Positions 34,548 through 46,989 of a stretch of DNA of 64,000 bases are shown here, one piece after another. Origin of the DNA: Sulfuricurvum sp. PC08-66 (GTDB lineage Bacteria; Campylobacterota; Campylobacteria; Campylobacterales; Sulfurimonadaceae); the NCBI GenBank assembly GCA_000830255.1, contig JQIT01000004.1, forward strand, positions 124,001 to 188,000, in the 5' to 3' direction. The notes under the pieces are model-generated. The model searched no databases. It saw only the letters and a program-made list of their open reading frames with translations, and was not told the DNA's origin. The translations under genes were made by a program, and so were the position numbers. How positions within the stretch are numbered: position 1 is the first letter of the stretch; the number at the start of each line of letters is the position of its first letter.

Positions 34548-37304
34548 ATGGATTACAAAGATACGCTACTTTTACCCAATACCTCTTTCGCAATGCGTGC
34601 AAATTTGGTCGAAAACGAGCCTGTACGCTACCAAAAATGGCTAACCAACGGCATCTATGACCGTATGAAAACCAACCGTAAGGGCGCTCCTACTTTTACC
34701 CTCCACGATGGTCCTCCTTATGCCAATGGACACACGCACATTGGGCATGCACTCAACAAAATTCTCAAAGACATCGTCGTCAAATACCACTATTTCAACG
34801 GTCGCTCTGTACGCTTCACCCCAGGGTGGGATTGTCATGGACTGCCTATCGAACAACAAGTAGAGAAAAAGCTAGGTGGAAAAGCAAAAAAAGAGGAGCT
34901 TTCTACGCTTGAAGTGCGTCGTTTATGCCGTGAACACGCCAGTGGGTTCGTCAATATCCAACGCGAAGAGTTCAAGCAAATGGGTATCGTTGCAGATTGG
35001 GATAATCCCTATTTGACGATGGACGCACGTTTTGAAGCCAATATCTACCGTACATTGTGTGACATCGCACAAAAAGGGCTACTTATCGAGCGCTCCAAGC
35101 CTGTCTTTTGGAGCTGGGCAGAACGTACAGCACTTGCAGAAGCTGAGGTCGAGTACGAGGAGAAAGAGGACTACTCTATCTATGTCGCTTTTGAGCTAAG
35201 CGACGAAGCCAAAATACGCGCAAGCATCGAAGGTACCGCGGCGTTGGTCATTTGGACGACGACCCCTTGGACACTACCTGCAAACACAGGTATATCACTG
35301 CACCCCGAAGAGCTTTATGTACGCACAAGTGACGGCTATATCGTCGCACAAAAACGCTACGAAGCGATGCTCGAAGAGGGTGTGTTGACAGGTACCGTAA
35401 TCCAAAAAATCGAAGCCAAAAAGCTTGAAAACCTCTACGCTATCAACCCTCTCAACGGTAGACCCTCTCATGTGGTCTTGGGCGAACACGTCCTTATGGA
35501 GAGTGGCTCTGGATGTGTACACACTGCCCCAGGGCATGGTGAAGAGGATTACCGTGTAGGTCTACGCTACAACCTCGAAGTAGTCATGCCCGTCGATGAG
35601 ACAGGGTGCTTCGATGCTACGGTGGTGCGCGAAAAACTTCTGCCCAATCCTGAAACGTTTGTAGGTATGCACATCTTCAAAGCCAACGAGCCTATCCTTG
35701 CACTCTTGGGAGATAAAGCGCTCAAAGTGAGCAAATTTCGCCACTCCTATCCCCACTGCTGGCGCAGTCACACACCTCTCATCTACCGCGCGACTACACA
35801 ATGGTTCATCGCGGTCGATGGCACGCCCAACGGTCAGACCCAAACCCTACGCGACATTGCCAAAGGTGAAGTAGCAAAAACCGCCTTCTACCCCGAAACG
35901 GGACGCAATCGCCTAAGTGCCATGGTCGAAAACCGCCCCGATTGGTGTATCTCTCGCCAACGCGATTGGGGTGTGCCCATCGCCTTTTTCCGTATAAAAG
36001 CAACGGGTGAAGTGCTCTTGGACGAAAAGGTACTCAACTTCATCGCTATGATTTTTGAGCAACACACCAGTGATGCGTGGTACTCCATGAGTATCGAAGA
36101 GCTACTCTACCCAGGGGCACCCTACAAAGCACACGAGCTAGAAAAGGTGACCGATATTCTCGATGTATGGTTCGACAGTGGTGCCACATGGAATGCGGTA
36201 CTCAAATCACGTAACTACGATGCAGGCACCTATCCTGCCGATCTTTATATCGAAGGAAGCGACCAACACCGTGGTTGGTTCCAATCTTCACTCTTTTTGA
36301 GTGCTGCGGTAGAGCATATTGCACCCTACAAAACAATTTTGACTCACGGCTTTACCTTTGACAGCAGTGGCGACAAGATGTCAAAATCTAAAGGAAACGT
36401 GATAGCCCCTGCCAAAGTTATCACGCAATATGGCAGTGAAATTTTACGTCTTTGGGTCGCTATTTGCGATTACCAAGGTGACCAAAATATCTCCGATGAT
36501 ATTCTCAAACAAACCGCAGAGCAGTACCGTAAACTACGCAACACCTTCCGTATTATGTTGGCTAATCTCGAGGGGCTTGAGACGCTTGTCCCCTACGACC
36601 AAATGAGCCAAATCGACCGTTGGATTATCGCCAAAGCCAAAGAAGTCTTCGACGAAACACACCGCCTCTTTGGGGAGTACAACTTCGTACACGGTATGAG
36701 CGCGCTCAATTTTTTCATCGTCAATGAGCTTAGCGGTATCTATATCGATATCACCAAAGACCGTATGTATTGCGATGGGGCTACCTCTATCGAGCACCGC
36801 TCTACCCAAAGTGCGATGGCTATAATCGCACGCTCGATGTTGGGACTTATTGCCCCTATTTTGACCTACACTGCCGATGAGATTTTGGAAAATGCGCCTG
36901 CTATCGTGCGTGGTAATGCGGTGGATATTTTTGACCTCATCTACACCCCTATCGAAGCGGTAGAGAGCCGTTGGGATGAGCCTACGATGCGAGCTATCCG
37001 CGAAAAATTCAACGAACTTGTCGATGGACTCAAAAAAGCCAAAACCATTAAAAGCACCCTAGAACTCGCCATTTCGACCACCTCAACGCTCACTGGCGAG
37101 ACAAAACGCGCTGATATCGAGGAGTATTTGGTCATCTCCGAGTGGAGTGCATCGAAACTCGATAAGGCACTTGGAAGCTTCGAGATAGAGGGTGATACCT
37201 TCACTGTCGCACTGGCAAGCAAAGCCAAATGCCCACGCTGTTGGAAATACCACGCTGCAAACGAAGATGCACTCTGTCCACGTTGTGCCAAGGTGTTGGG
37301 ATGA
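34548..37304 (+). CDS. ileS: isoleucyl-tRNA synthetase
   Basis: 918 residues. Class I signatures: HIGH-type HDGPPYANGHTHIGHALN, KMSKS in DKMSKSKGNV, editing domain with WTTTPWTLPAN, and the C-terminal zinc finger CPRCW...CPRC. It charges tRNA-Ile and edits Val. The ATG at 34548 (MDYKDTLLLP) matches the family N-terminus; an in-frame ATG at 34530 is possible and lacks a ribosome site, whereas GGAG lies about 11 bases before 34548. Confidence 0.96.
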   Translation: MDYKDTLLLPNTSFAMRANLVENEPVRYQKWLTNGIYDRMKTNRKGAPTFTLHDGPPYANGHTHIGHALNKILKDIVVKYHYFNGRSVRFTPGWDCHGLPIEQQVEKKLGGKAKKEELSTLEVRRLCREHASGFVNIQREEFKQMGIVADWDNPYLTMDARFEANIYRTLCDIAQKGLLIERSKPVFWSWAERTALAEAEVEYEEKEDYSIYVAFELSDEAKIRASIEGTAALVIWTTTPWTLPANTGISLHPEELYVRTSDGYIVAQKRYEAMLEEGVLTGTVIQKIEAKKLENLYAINPLNGRPSHVVLGEHVLMESGSGCVHTAPGHGEEDYRVGLRYNLEVVMPVDETGCFDATVVREKLLPNPETFVGMHIFKANEPILALLGDKALKVSKFRHSYPHCWRSHTPLIYRATTQWFIAVDGTPNGQTQTLRDIAKGEVAKTAFYPETGRNRLSAMVENRPDWCISRQRDWGVPIAFFRIKATGEVLLDEKVLNFIAMIFEQHTSDAWYSMSIEELLYPGAPYKAHELEKVTDILDVWFDSGATWNAVLKSRNYDAGTYPADLYIEGSDQHRGWFQSSLFLSAAVEHIAPYKTILTHGFTFDSSGDKMSKSKGNVIAPAKVITQYGSEILRLWVAICDYQGDQNISDDILKQTAEQYRKLRNTFRIMLANLEGLETLVPYDQMSQIDRWIIAKAKEVFDETHRLFGEYNFVHGMSALNFFIVNELSGIYIDITKDRMYCDGATSIEHRSTQSAMAIIARSMLGLIAPILTYTADEILENAPAIVRGNAVDIFDLIYTPIEAVESRWDEPTMRAIREKFNELVDGLKKAKTIKSTLELAISTTSTLTGETKRADIEEYLVISEWSASKLDKALGSFEIEGDTFTVALASKAKCPRCWKYHAANEDALCPRCAKVLG

Positions 37305-37431
37305 TTTACTTCACACAGCCTGTCACTCCACTCATGACGATTCTCACCATTGCCGCTTTGTTGCTCATCACCACCGTGGGCATTGGTATCGTGCTCTATA
37401 AAAAACGTAGATTATCCAAGGAGAAGCGCGT

Positions 37432-37435
<4 letters not shown>
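37301..37435 (+). CDS. 44-residue membrane peptide coupled between ileS and gatA
   Basis: The ATG overlaps the ileS stop (ATGA) and its stop overlaps the gatA ATG (ATGA again), so it is embedded in a coupled operon. The product is one hydrophobic helix ([20 protein letters not shown]) followed by a basic tail ([11 protein letters not shown]), inside-positive. Not recognised. Perfect fit at both junctions argues against chance. Confidence 0.65.
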
Positions 37436-40245
<2,810 letters not shown>

Positions 40246-40246
40246 A

Positions 40247-40326
40247 ACATACGGTGTTGAGCAAAGCTCAACTACCTACGCTAACGCTGGGTTCTCCTCA
40301 GCGGAGAGCTCACGGCGCTAGCGCCT
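40247..40326 (-). repeat. dispersed three-hairpin element, copy B
   Basis: Minus-strand copy of the element at 32681-32760. It has the palindrome GGCGCTAGCGCC, the stem TCTCC/GGAGA with loop GCTGA, the identical 14-base core CAGCGTTAGCGTAG and the hairpin GTTGAGC-TTT-GCTCAAC. It sits between guaB and metY; whether the promoter of metY lies inside it is unknown. Confidence 0.7.
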
Positions 40327-40389
40327 TTGAAAGAGCGTCAAACTAGCTCATTCTCGCGACATTATCATCTAGGTTCTAAAAGGATTTTT

Positions 40390-41652
40390 ATGGAACTTCA
40401 AACCCAAGCACTTCACGCAGGCTACACCAAAGATGCCCAAGGCACGATGGCAGTGCCCATCTACCAAACCACCGCGTATGAATTTCGTGATGTAGAGCAC
40501 GCCGCCAACCTCTTCGCGCTCAAAGAGCTAGGCAATATCTACACACGTCTCAACAACCCCACGACTGATGTTTTTGAGAAGCGTATGGCGGCGATGGAGG
40601 GTGGTATTGCCGCATTGGGCACCAGCTCTGGTATGTCAGCGATTTTTTACGCCATTGCCAATCTCGCGCAAGCGGGTGAAAATATCCTCTGTGCCTCACA
40701 ACTCTACGGCGGGACGGTGACGCTTTTTGGGCATACGCTCAAACGTTTTGGTATCGAAGCACGCTTTTTTGATGTCCACAACCCTGACGCTATCGACAGC
40801 CTCGTCGATGACAAAACTCGTGCCATCTTTTTCGAGACCATCACCAATCCTAGCATCGATGTAGCCCCTATTGAGGCACTCGTTGCCAAAGCCAACCGCT
40901 ACGGCATCATCACCGTCGTAGACAATACCGTCGCTACCCCCGTACTGTGCCGTCCGCTGGAATTGGGTGTCGATATCGTCGTACACTCTGCTAGCAAATA
41001 CACCACAGGTCAAGGTCTAGCCATCGGAGGCATCATGGTAGAGGCGGCACACACCGCCGCCAAACTCACCCAAAACCCTCGATACGCGCACTTCAATGAG
41101 CCTGACAGCTCCTATCATGGATTGGTCTATGTCGATGTAGGATTGCCTCCTTTTAGCCTACGTGCACGTCTTGCACTACTACGTGACATCGGTGCAGTGC
41201 CCTCACCTTTTAACTCTTGGCTCTTTATCCAAGGGCTAGAAACCTTGAGTCTACGTATGAGACAACACAGCCAAAGTGCACTAGAAATTGCCCAATTCTT
41301 GGAGCAACATCCCAAAGTCAAGCGTGTCAACTACCCGCTTTTGCCCTCCAACAAAAACTACGCCAACGCCTCTCGCTACTTGCCAAAAGGTGCTAGCGGA
41401 TTGTTGAGCTTCGAGGTCGATAGCTTCGAAACCGCCAAACGCATCGTCGATAAAACTGCACTCTTTTCGCTGGTGGTCAATATCGGTGACAGCAAATCGA
41501 TTATCACCCACCCTGCAAGCACCACACACCAACAGCTCAATACCCAAGAGCTTGCAAAAGCGGGGGTTGCGGCAGGCATGATACGCCTAAGTGTGGGTCT
41601 GGAAGCGACCCAAGATCTTATCGATGACCTCGTACAAGCACTCAAGGATTAA
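40390..41652 (+). CDS. metY: O-acetylhomoserine sulfhydrylase (PLP-dependent)
   Basis: 420 residues of the Cys/Met metabolism PLP family. HASKYTTGQGLAIGG-like VVHSASKYTTGQG carries the Schiff-base Lys; LGTSSGMSAI and QLYGGTVTLF are typical. The long form with PFNSWLFIQGLETLSLRM is characteristic of MetY rather than MetB. With the adjacent metX it would make homocysteine from homoserine, acetyl-CoA and sulfide, fitting a sulfur-metabolising organism. ATG preceded by AGGATTTTT. Confidence 0.93.
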   Translation: MELQTQALHAGYTKDAQGTMAVPIYQTTAYEFRDVEHAANLFALKELGNIYTRLNNPTTDVFEKRMAAMEGGIAALGTSSGMSAIFYAIANLAQAGENILCASQLYGGTVTLFGHTLKRFGIEARFFDVHNPDAIDSLVDDKTRAIFFETITNPSIDVAPIEALVAKANRYGIITVVDNTVATPVLCRPLELGVDIVVHSASKYTTGQGLAIGGIMVEAAHTAAKLTQNPRYAHFNEPDSSYHGLVYVDVGLPPFSLRARLALLRDIGAVPSPFNSWLFIQGLETLSLRMRQHSQSALEIAQFLEQHPKVKRVNYPLLPSNKNYANASRYLPKGASGLLSFEVDSFETAKRIVDKTALFSLVVNIGDSKSIITHPASTTHQQLNTQELAKAGVAAGMIRLSVGLEATQDLIDDLVQALKD

Positions 41653-41658
41653 ATAACA

Positions 41659-42756
41659 GTGCTCAATCTCCAAACCCACAAAGCACGCTTCACCAATCCG
41701 CTCTATTTGGAGAGTGGGCGTATTTTGGAACCGTATGAGATTGCCTATGAGACCTACGGCACACTCAACGACGATAAGAGCAATGTCATCGTCGTTTTTC
41801 ACGCCCTCACAGGGAGTCACCATGTAGCAGGTACCTACGAGGGCGAATCCAAAGCGGGCTGGTGGGATGGACTCATTGGAGCGGGCAAAACCATCGATAC
41901 CAACAGATTTTTCGTCATCTGCACCAATGTCATTGGCTCATGCTTTGGTAGCACCTCTCCCATGAGCGACAACTACCCTAGCACCGAACCCTTCCGCTAC
42001 AAATTTCCTGTACTTACCATCGCTGATATGGTCAAGGCGCAATATATACTTTTTTCCTCTTTGGGCATTCACCACGCCTTTGCCGCCATTGGTGGCTCGA
42101 TGGGGGGCATGCAGGCACTTCAATTTGCACAGCGCTACCCCAATTTCGCGGCACGCACCATCGTCCTAGCCGCTACACACGCCACCTCTGCTTATGCGAT
42201 TGCCTTTAACAAAATCTCGCAAGAGGCTATTCTCAAAGACCCAGCTTTCAAAAACGGCTACTACGAAAAAGGGGCTTTTGCCCAAAATGGTCTATCGGGC
42301 ATGGCTATAGGACGTATGGCAGGGCACATTAGCTTTTTGTCGCACTCCAGCATGTCCAAAAAATTTGGACGCGATTATGTCCAAAACGATGGACTTTATG
42401 AGCTTTTTGGGCGCTTCGAAGTAGAGCGCTATTTGGAGTACAACAGCTACAACTTCACGCGATGGTTCGACCCTCTAAGCTACCTCTATATCATCAAAGC
42501 GATTAATATTTTCGACCTTGGACGTGGGTACGATAGCCTCGCAGATGCACTCAAACATCTCAAAACGAAGCTGACCCTCATTAGCTTCAAGGCAGATTTG
42601 CTCTTCCTGCCCCAAGAGTCCTTGGAAATTCACCAAGCGATGCAAGCCAACAACCTACCCAGTACCTACATCGAAATCGATAGCAACTACGGGCATGATG
42701 CGTTTTTGGTAGAATTAGAGCTCTTCAAAGAGCACATCACAAAGGCACTCCAATGA
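41659..42756 (+). CDS. metX: homoserine O-acetyltransferase
   Basis: 365 residues, alpha/beta hydrolase fold. HALTGSHH near the N-terminus, the nucleophile elbow GGSMGGMQAL (Ser), and the late Asp and His in LISFKADLLF and NYGHDAFLVE form the triad. Acetylates homoserine to feed metY just upstream. GTG start six bases after the metY stop. Confidence 0.95.
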   Translation: MLNLQTHKARFTNPLYLESGRILEPYEIAYETYGTLNDDKSNVIVVFHALTGSHHVAGTYEGESKAGWWDGLIGAGKTIDTNRFFVICTNVIGSCFGSTSPMSDNYPSTEPFRYKFPVLTIADMVKAQYILFSSLGIHHAFAAIGGSMGGMQALQFAQRYPNFAARTIVLAATHATSAYAIAFNKISQEAILKDPAFKNGYYEKGAFAQNGLSGMAIGRMAGHISFLSHSSMSKKFGRDYVQNDGLYELFGRFEVERYLEYNSYNFTRWFDPLSYLYIIKAINIFDLGRGYDSLADALKHLKTKLTLISFKADLLFLPQESLEIHQAMQANNLPSTYIEIDSNYGHDAFLVELELFKEHITKALQ

Positions 42757-42962
42757 GCAACACAACCAAAGTTTTCGAGACCAAGCTTAGCCAAGCCAAA
42801 GAGCTACTCAACACCCTTATGAACCCCGAAATCACCCTAGAGGCATCGATGAAGGCGTACAAAGAGGGCATGGAGCTACTCAAAGAGGCGCAAACGATGC
42901 TCGACCACGCCAAGATGGAGTATGAAACCATCAAAGAGCGTATCGCTACGACACAGCAGTAG
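42753..42962 (+). CDS. xseB: exodeoxyribonuclease VII small subunit
   Basis: 69 residues, normal size. The family helix pair is visible: FETKLSQAKELLNTLMNPEITLEASMKAY (in two helices) and KEGMELLKEAQTMLDHAK. It assembles with XseA to degrade single-stranded DNA. Start overlaps the metX stop by 4 bases; xseA is not in the window. Confidence 0.9.
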   Translation: MSNTTKVFETKLSQAKELLNTLMNPEITLEASMKAYKEGMELLKEAQTMLDHAKMEYETIKERIATTQQ

Positions 42963-42973
42963 GGAGCCTATCG

Positions 42974-43783
42974 ATGAAAGTTGCAGTCATTCAATTAAGC
43001 GCCGTGGGACTGAGCAGTGATGCCTTGCGGGCGTATCTGCGCACTTGTGTCAAGGAGGGCGTAAGTGTCGTACTCTTGGGCGAATACCTGCTCAACCGCT
43101 TTTTCAAAGAGCTAGAGCAGACCCCTTTGGCGATGCTACGTGAGCAAAGCCTTCACCATATCGAGGCACTCAAAAACCTCTCTATCGAGCACAATCTTAC
43201 CATCGTAGCCCCCTTGGTGCAAATCAAAGGGGATAAAATTTTCAAAACCATCGTGCGCTTTTCACCCCAACGCACCTTCACCTACACCCAACAGCTCCTT
43301 ATCAACTACCGCCATTGGAACGAAGAGGCCTTTTTTGCCAATCCTATTGCACCTCTACATGAGCCAATGCACTTCAAAATCGATAAATTCCGCTTCGCGG
43401 TCATGGGTGGATTTGAACTGCACTTCGATGCGATGTGGTCGATGGTCGATGCGCTGGGTATCGATGTGGTACTCTTGCCTACCCTATCGACCTTCGCTTC
43501 ACACGAACGCTGGCGCAATCTCATAGCGATGCGCGCCTTTACCCACCACAGCTACATCGTGCGAGCTAATCGTATCGGTGAGTACCAAGAGCCACACACC
43601 AACGTCACATGGGAGTTTTACGGCGATTCGCTTGTAGCCTCTCCCGAAGGTGAGATTATCGAGCATCTAGGCAATTACGAAGAGGTGCTCATCATTGAAT
43701 TAGAGAAAAAAGCGCTCAAAGAGGCTCGTTCATGGGGCTTTCGTGACGCCATCAAAACCCGCTCTTCATCCCAACAAAAGTAG
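42974..43783 (+). CDS. nitrilase-superfamily protein lacking catalytic Cys and Lys
   Basis: 269 residues, carbon-nitrogen hydrolase fold. E37 (LGEYLLNRFF) matches the general-base Glu. At the Lys position there is FTYTQQLL (no Lys) and at the nucleophile FAVMGG146FELHF, a Gly where active members have Cys followed by [YF][ED]. Two of three catalytic residues are therefore missing, so it is probably a non-hydrolytic paralogue with a binding or scaffold role. Follows xseB by 11 bases, precedes murA by 9. Confidence 0.78.
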   Translation: MKVAVIQLSAVGLSSDALRAYLRTCVKEGVSVVLLGEYLLNRFFKELEQTPLAMLREQSLHHIEALKNLSIEHNLTIVAPLVQIKGDKIFKTIVRFSPQRTFTYTQQLLINYRHWNEEAFFANPIAPLHEPMHFKIDKFRFAVMGGFELHFDAMWSMVDALGIDVVLLPTLSTFASHERWRNLIAMRAFTHHSYIVRANRIGEYQEPHTNVTWEFYGDSLVASPEGEIIEHLGNYEEVLIIELEKKALKEARSWGFRDAIKTRSSSQQK

Positions 43784-43792
43784 TATCGATAC

Positions 43793-45061
43793 ATGGATTA
43801 TCTCGAAATAACAGGACCCACCAAACTCTCTGGCTCTATTGCCATCGCAGGTGCCAAAAATGCAGCACTTCCGCTTTTGACCTTGACGCTTTTAGCCAAA
43901 AATGAGGTGACCATCACCAATCTCCCTCAAGTGGTCGATATCAAGACGCTCTTGAAACTCTTGGGCAATTTGGGCGCTACCTATACCCGCAACGAAGGGA
44001 CGCTCAAAATTTCCACCCTCAACGTCAACAGCACCACTGCGACCTACGACATCGTCAAGACGATGCGCGCATCGGTCTTGGTACTTGGCCCCTTATTGTC
44101 GCGTTTTGGGCATTGTGAAGTCTCACTACCAGGGGGATGCGCTATTGGTCAACGCCCTATTGATCTACACATCAAAGCTCTCGAGGAGATGGGGGCGCAC
44201 ATCGATATTCAAGCGGGTTATGTCAAAGCTACAGCACCCAACGGTCTCAAAGGTGCGCATATCATTTTTGACAAAATCACCGTCACAGGTACCGCCAACA
44301 TCGTCATGGCGGCGGCGCTAGCACACGGTGTGACTACCATCACCAATGCGGCGTTGGAGCCAGAAGTGGTACAAGTGTGCGAAGTGCTCAATGCCAGTGG
44401 GCTTCGTATCGAGGGTATTGGCACCTCCGAACTCATCATTCATGGTAACGGCGGAGAGCTTATCGATATGGTCGATTTTGCTGTCATTCCTGACCGTATC
44501 GAGGCTGGTACTTATTTGTGCGCAGGGGCTATTACGCAATCGACCATTACCCTGACCAACGTACGCCACGACCACATCGGAGCGATATTGGCAAAGCTCA
44601 CCCAAATGGGCTTCGGACTCGACCTCAAACCCAACACTGTCACCCTATCGCCCGCGAAAACCATCAAACCTGTATCGATTGTCACCCAAGAGTTCCCCGC
44701 TTTCCCCACCGATATGCAAGCCCAATTTTTGGCTCTATCGATTTTTGCCAACGGGGCATCGACTATCGAAGAGCGACTCTTTGAGAATCGCTTTATGCAT
44801 GTCAGCGAGCTACAACGTCTAGGTGCCAATATTCAACTGCACGGCAATACTGCCACCGTCTATGGTCCTACACCGCTCAACGGTACCGATGTCATGGCGA
44901 CCGATTTGCGTGCTAGTTCTGCGCTAGTCCTTGCGGCACTTAGCGCCAATGGCGTCACCAATGTGCACCGTATCTATCACCTAGACCGTGGATATGAGAA
45001 ATTAGAGGAGAAGTTGCGCGCACTTGGAGCTAACATCGTGCGCAAAAAAGAGGGACTTTAG
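43793..45061 (+). CDS. murA: UDP-N-acetylglucosamine 1-carboxyvinyltransferase
   Basis: 422 residues. First committed step of peptidoglycan synthesis: transfer of enolpyruvate from PEP to UDP-GlcNAc. [10 protein letters not shown] with the conserved Lys, the catalytic C116 in [15 protein letters not shown] (fosfomycin target), and [13 protein letters not shown]-like [14 protein letters not shown] are visible. The 3' end carries the terminator of the convergent hspR-cbpA unit. Confidence 0.97.
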   Translation: MDYLEITGPTKLSGSIAIAGAKNAALPLLTLTLLAKNEVTITNLPQVVDIKTLLKLLGNLGATYTRNEGTLKISTLNVNSTTATYDIVKTMRASVLVLGPLLSRFGHCEVSLPGGCAIGQRPIDLHIKALEEMGAHIDIQAGYVKATAPNGLKGAHIIFDKITVTGTANIVMAAALAHGVTTITNAALEPEVVQVCEVLNASGLRIEGIGTSELIIHGNGGELIDMVDFAVIPDRIEAGTYLCAGAITQSTITLTNVRHDHIGAILAKLTQMGFGLDLKPNTVTLSPAKTIKPVSIVTQEFPAFPTDMQAQFLALSIFANGASTIEERLFENRFMHVSELQRLGANIQLHGNTATVYGPTPLNGTDVMATDLRASSALVLAALSANGVTNVHRIYHLDRGYEKLEEKLRALGANIVRKKEGL

Positions 45062-45067
45062 TCCTCT
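45044..45067 (-). terminator. terminator of cbpA-hspR inside the murA 3' end
   Basis: On the minus strand GAGGAC-TAAA-GTCCCTC (one bulge) is followed directly by TTTTTT. It covers the last codons of both hspR and murA, so one short sequence is coding on both strands and terminates at least the minus transcript. Confidence 0.65.
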
Positions 45068-45435
45068 TCGAAGATGATAATGTCGTACATACGCTTGGTC
45101 GTAATGAGCGACTTTTCAGGGGGTACAGAGAAGCGAGAGTTGGCTTTGCTCACCTCTTGACGTAGATCATCGCGGTCACGCTCAAGCTCTTCCATCTTGA
45201 TACGCAAACGCAAAATAATATCCACCCCTGCCAAATTGACCCCTAGATCACGTGTGAGGCGCAACACCATTTTGATTTGGTCGATGTCGCGTTGCGAATA
45301 GAGACGAATTTTGCCACCTGTACGAGAGGGATTGATAAGCCCCTCACGCTCATATTGACGCAAAGTTTGGGGATGAATATCCAACACCTTTGCCACAACA
45401 CTAATAAGATAGACGGGTTCGTCATAGCTATGCAT
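45058..45435 (-). CDS. hspR: MerR-family heat-shock repressor HspR
   Basis: 125 residues. N-terminal MerR helix-turn-helix ([28 protein letters not shown], here read in two parts) with the HspR-typical [11 protein letters not shown], then a coiled coil ([17 protein letters not shown]) and a hydrophobic C-terminus. In Campylobacter and Helicobacter HspR, with CbpA/DnaK help, represses chaperone operons. It follows cbpA by 2 bases and shares its promoter. Confidence 0.93.
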   Translation of the reverse strand: MHSYDEPVYLISVVAKVLDIHPQTLRQYEREGLINPSRTGGKIRLYSQRDIDQIKMVLRLTRDLGVNLAGVDIILRLRIKMEELERDRDDLRQEVSKANSRFSVPPEKSLITTKRMYDIIIFEED

Positions 45436-45437
45436 CG

Positions 45438-46301
45438 TTAGACCTCCGTGGGTAATTTTTCACGCATCATCTCTACCAATGCGCCATCGAGGGAGTCAAT
45501 TTTGGGTAGGACGATGTTGGCTTGCAAATAGAGATTTCCGCGCTCTTTGGTTTTGCGGTTGATAACACCCGCCTCTTTGATACGAAATTTTTGTCCCTGT
45601 TTGGTATTAGCAGGGATGGTGAGCTTGACCTCTTTATCGAGCGTCTCCACTGTGACTTTGTCGCCAAAAAGAGCTGTTTTGAGGCTAATATCAAAATTTT
45701 TGGTCAAATCATCGCCATTTCGCACATATTGGTCATTGGGAGCGACATTGACTTTGAGCAACAAATCGCCGCGTTGCCCTTGAAAAGTTTTCCCTTTGCC
45801 ACGTACACGCATCGTCTCACCAGGGTTGATTCCCGCTGGGATTTTGATATCGAAGCTCTCATTGGAGAGGGATACAGAGTGCGTCCCACCGATGACAGAG
45901 ACGATAAAAGGAACCGTTATCGAAGATTCGATGTCCAAATTGGGTCCACCGAAGCCTCCTTGCGCGCCACCAAAGCCACTGCCGAAGCCGCCAAAACCGC
46001 CGCCTCCACCAAACATTTGACGCAAAATATCATCGAGATTTGCGCCTCGTTGACCGCGCGCAAAATCGTGGAAATTTTGTCCCCCGAACATCGAATCGCC
46101 ATAATTGTCGTACTGCGCTTTTTTCTGAGGGTCACTCAACACCTCATACGCGGCATTTATCTCTTTGAATTTCTCTTCCGCTTTGGGGTCTTTGTTGACA
46201 TCGGGGTGGTATTGACGCGCCAATTTGCGGTACGCTTTTTTTATCTCTTCGGCACTTGCATCGCTAGCGAGACCTAGCGTATCATAAAGACTTTTGCTCA
46301 T
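45438..46301 (-). CDS. cbpA: DnaJ-family co-chaperone CbpA
   Basis: 287 residues. J domain ([18 protein letters not shown] with HPD), a Gly/Phe-rich region ([16 protein letters not shown]), then C-terminal substrate-binding domains without the Cys-rich zinc fingers, as in CbpA. Acts with DnaK. AAGGATAACAG precedes the ATG. Promoter and HAIR-like operator at 46347-46386. Confidence 0.93.
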   Translation of the reverse strand: MSKSLYDTLGLASDASAEEIKKAYRKLARQYHPDVNKDPKAEEKFKEINAAYEVLSDPQKKAQYDNYGDSMFGGQNFHDFARGQRGANLDDILRQMFGGGGGFGGFGSGFGGAQGGFGGPNLDIESSITVPFIVSVIGGTHSVSLSNESFDIKIPAGINPGETMRVRGKGKTFQGQRGDLLLKVNVAPNDQYVRNGDDLTKNFDISLKTALFGDKVTVETLDKEVKLTIPANTKQGQKFRIKEAGVINRKTKERGNLYLQANIVLPKIDSLDGALVEMMREKLPTEV

Positions 46302-46346
46302 CTGTTATCCTTTTGTATCGAAAATGGTTTGCTTAAATTTACAGGA

Positions 46347-46386
46347 ATTGTATCACAAGAGTTGAGTCTAAGTCAATCAACTCTTG
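46347..46386 (-). promoter_or_regulatory. cbpA-hspR promoter with HAIR-like HspR operator
   Basis: Minus strand: -35 TTGACT (46371-46376) and -10 TACAAT (46347-46352), 18 bases apart. An inverted repeat GTTGAGT-N7-AATCAAC (46361-46381) overlaps the -35; it matches the HAIR consensus CTTGAGT-N7-ACTCAAG at 6 and 5 of 7 positions with the exact 7-base gap, and its outer arms extend to CAAGAGTTGA/TCAACTCTTG (46356-46386). Strongly suggests autoregulation by HspR. Confidence 0.7.
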
Positions 46387-46409
46387 CATCGATACGGTAG
46401 GAAAGGGGA

Positions 46410-46952
46410 TTAAAAAAGGAGATTGAGTGCCGCATAGAGCGTCATGGTATCTTGGACGGTGTAGAGTTGCGAGCTTACCGTATTGACCGCACCGTTGAGG
46501 TAATACCAGTAACGTGCGCCACCCTCGATTTCGATAGAGCCTAGGCGCAGTGTCGCACCTACATTGGCACCCACATAGGGAGAGTTAAGCGTGCGCGATT
46601 GGGTATCGGCACCTGTGAAGTCATAGATTGCCCAGCCGCCAACAGGTCCTACATAAACACCCAACATCCCCATATCGAGGAAATAGTCTAGCTCAGCACC
46701 GCCGCTGTGTCCACGTGTGCCACTCAACGAGCCCAAAAACAAATAGCGATAGCTGACAAAAAGACGCATGTTGTTCTCTTTGGCACCAAGCTTGAAGCCT
46801 GCGGTGTGCATCGTCGTATTGTCGGGTGTGGTAGTAGCATATTTTTGGGTCACTAGACCGTTGTATGCACCCTCAAAAGCGTAAATTTGTTTGACATCTT
46901 GTGCCAAAAGCATCACTGTCATTGTTATCAAAAGCACTAAAAATCGCATCAT
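46410..46952 (-). CDS. small outer-membrane beta-barrel-like protein
   Basis: 180 residues. Signal peptide (FLVLLITMTVMLLAQ), then alternating amphipathic strands rich in Gly, Tyr and Asn (YVGANVGATLRLGSIEIEGG) and a C-terminal ALNLLF ending in Phe, all typical of 8-stranded outer-membrane proteins. No name can be given. The start may be either of two adjacent ATGs after GAGGAAAA. Confidence 0.75.
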   Translation of the reverse strand: MMRFLVLLITMTVMLLAQDVKQIYAFEGAYNGLVTQKYATTTPDNTTMHTAGFKLGAKENNMRLFVSYRYLFLGSLSGTRGHSGGAELDYFLDMGMLGVYVGPVGGWAIYDFTGADTQSRTLNSPYVGANVGATLRLGSIEIEGGARYWYYLNGAVNTVSSQLYTVQDTMTLYAALNLLF

Positions 46953-46989
46953 TTTTCCTCTCTTTTGTCACACGAAGCAACACCCATTC

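Noticed and set aside
45050-45066. Similarity of the hspR terminator core (GGGACTTTAGTCC) to the REP-like element at 24909
   Set aside because: The shared part is a short self-complementary string and flanks do not match; no evidence for a second copy of the mobile element.
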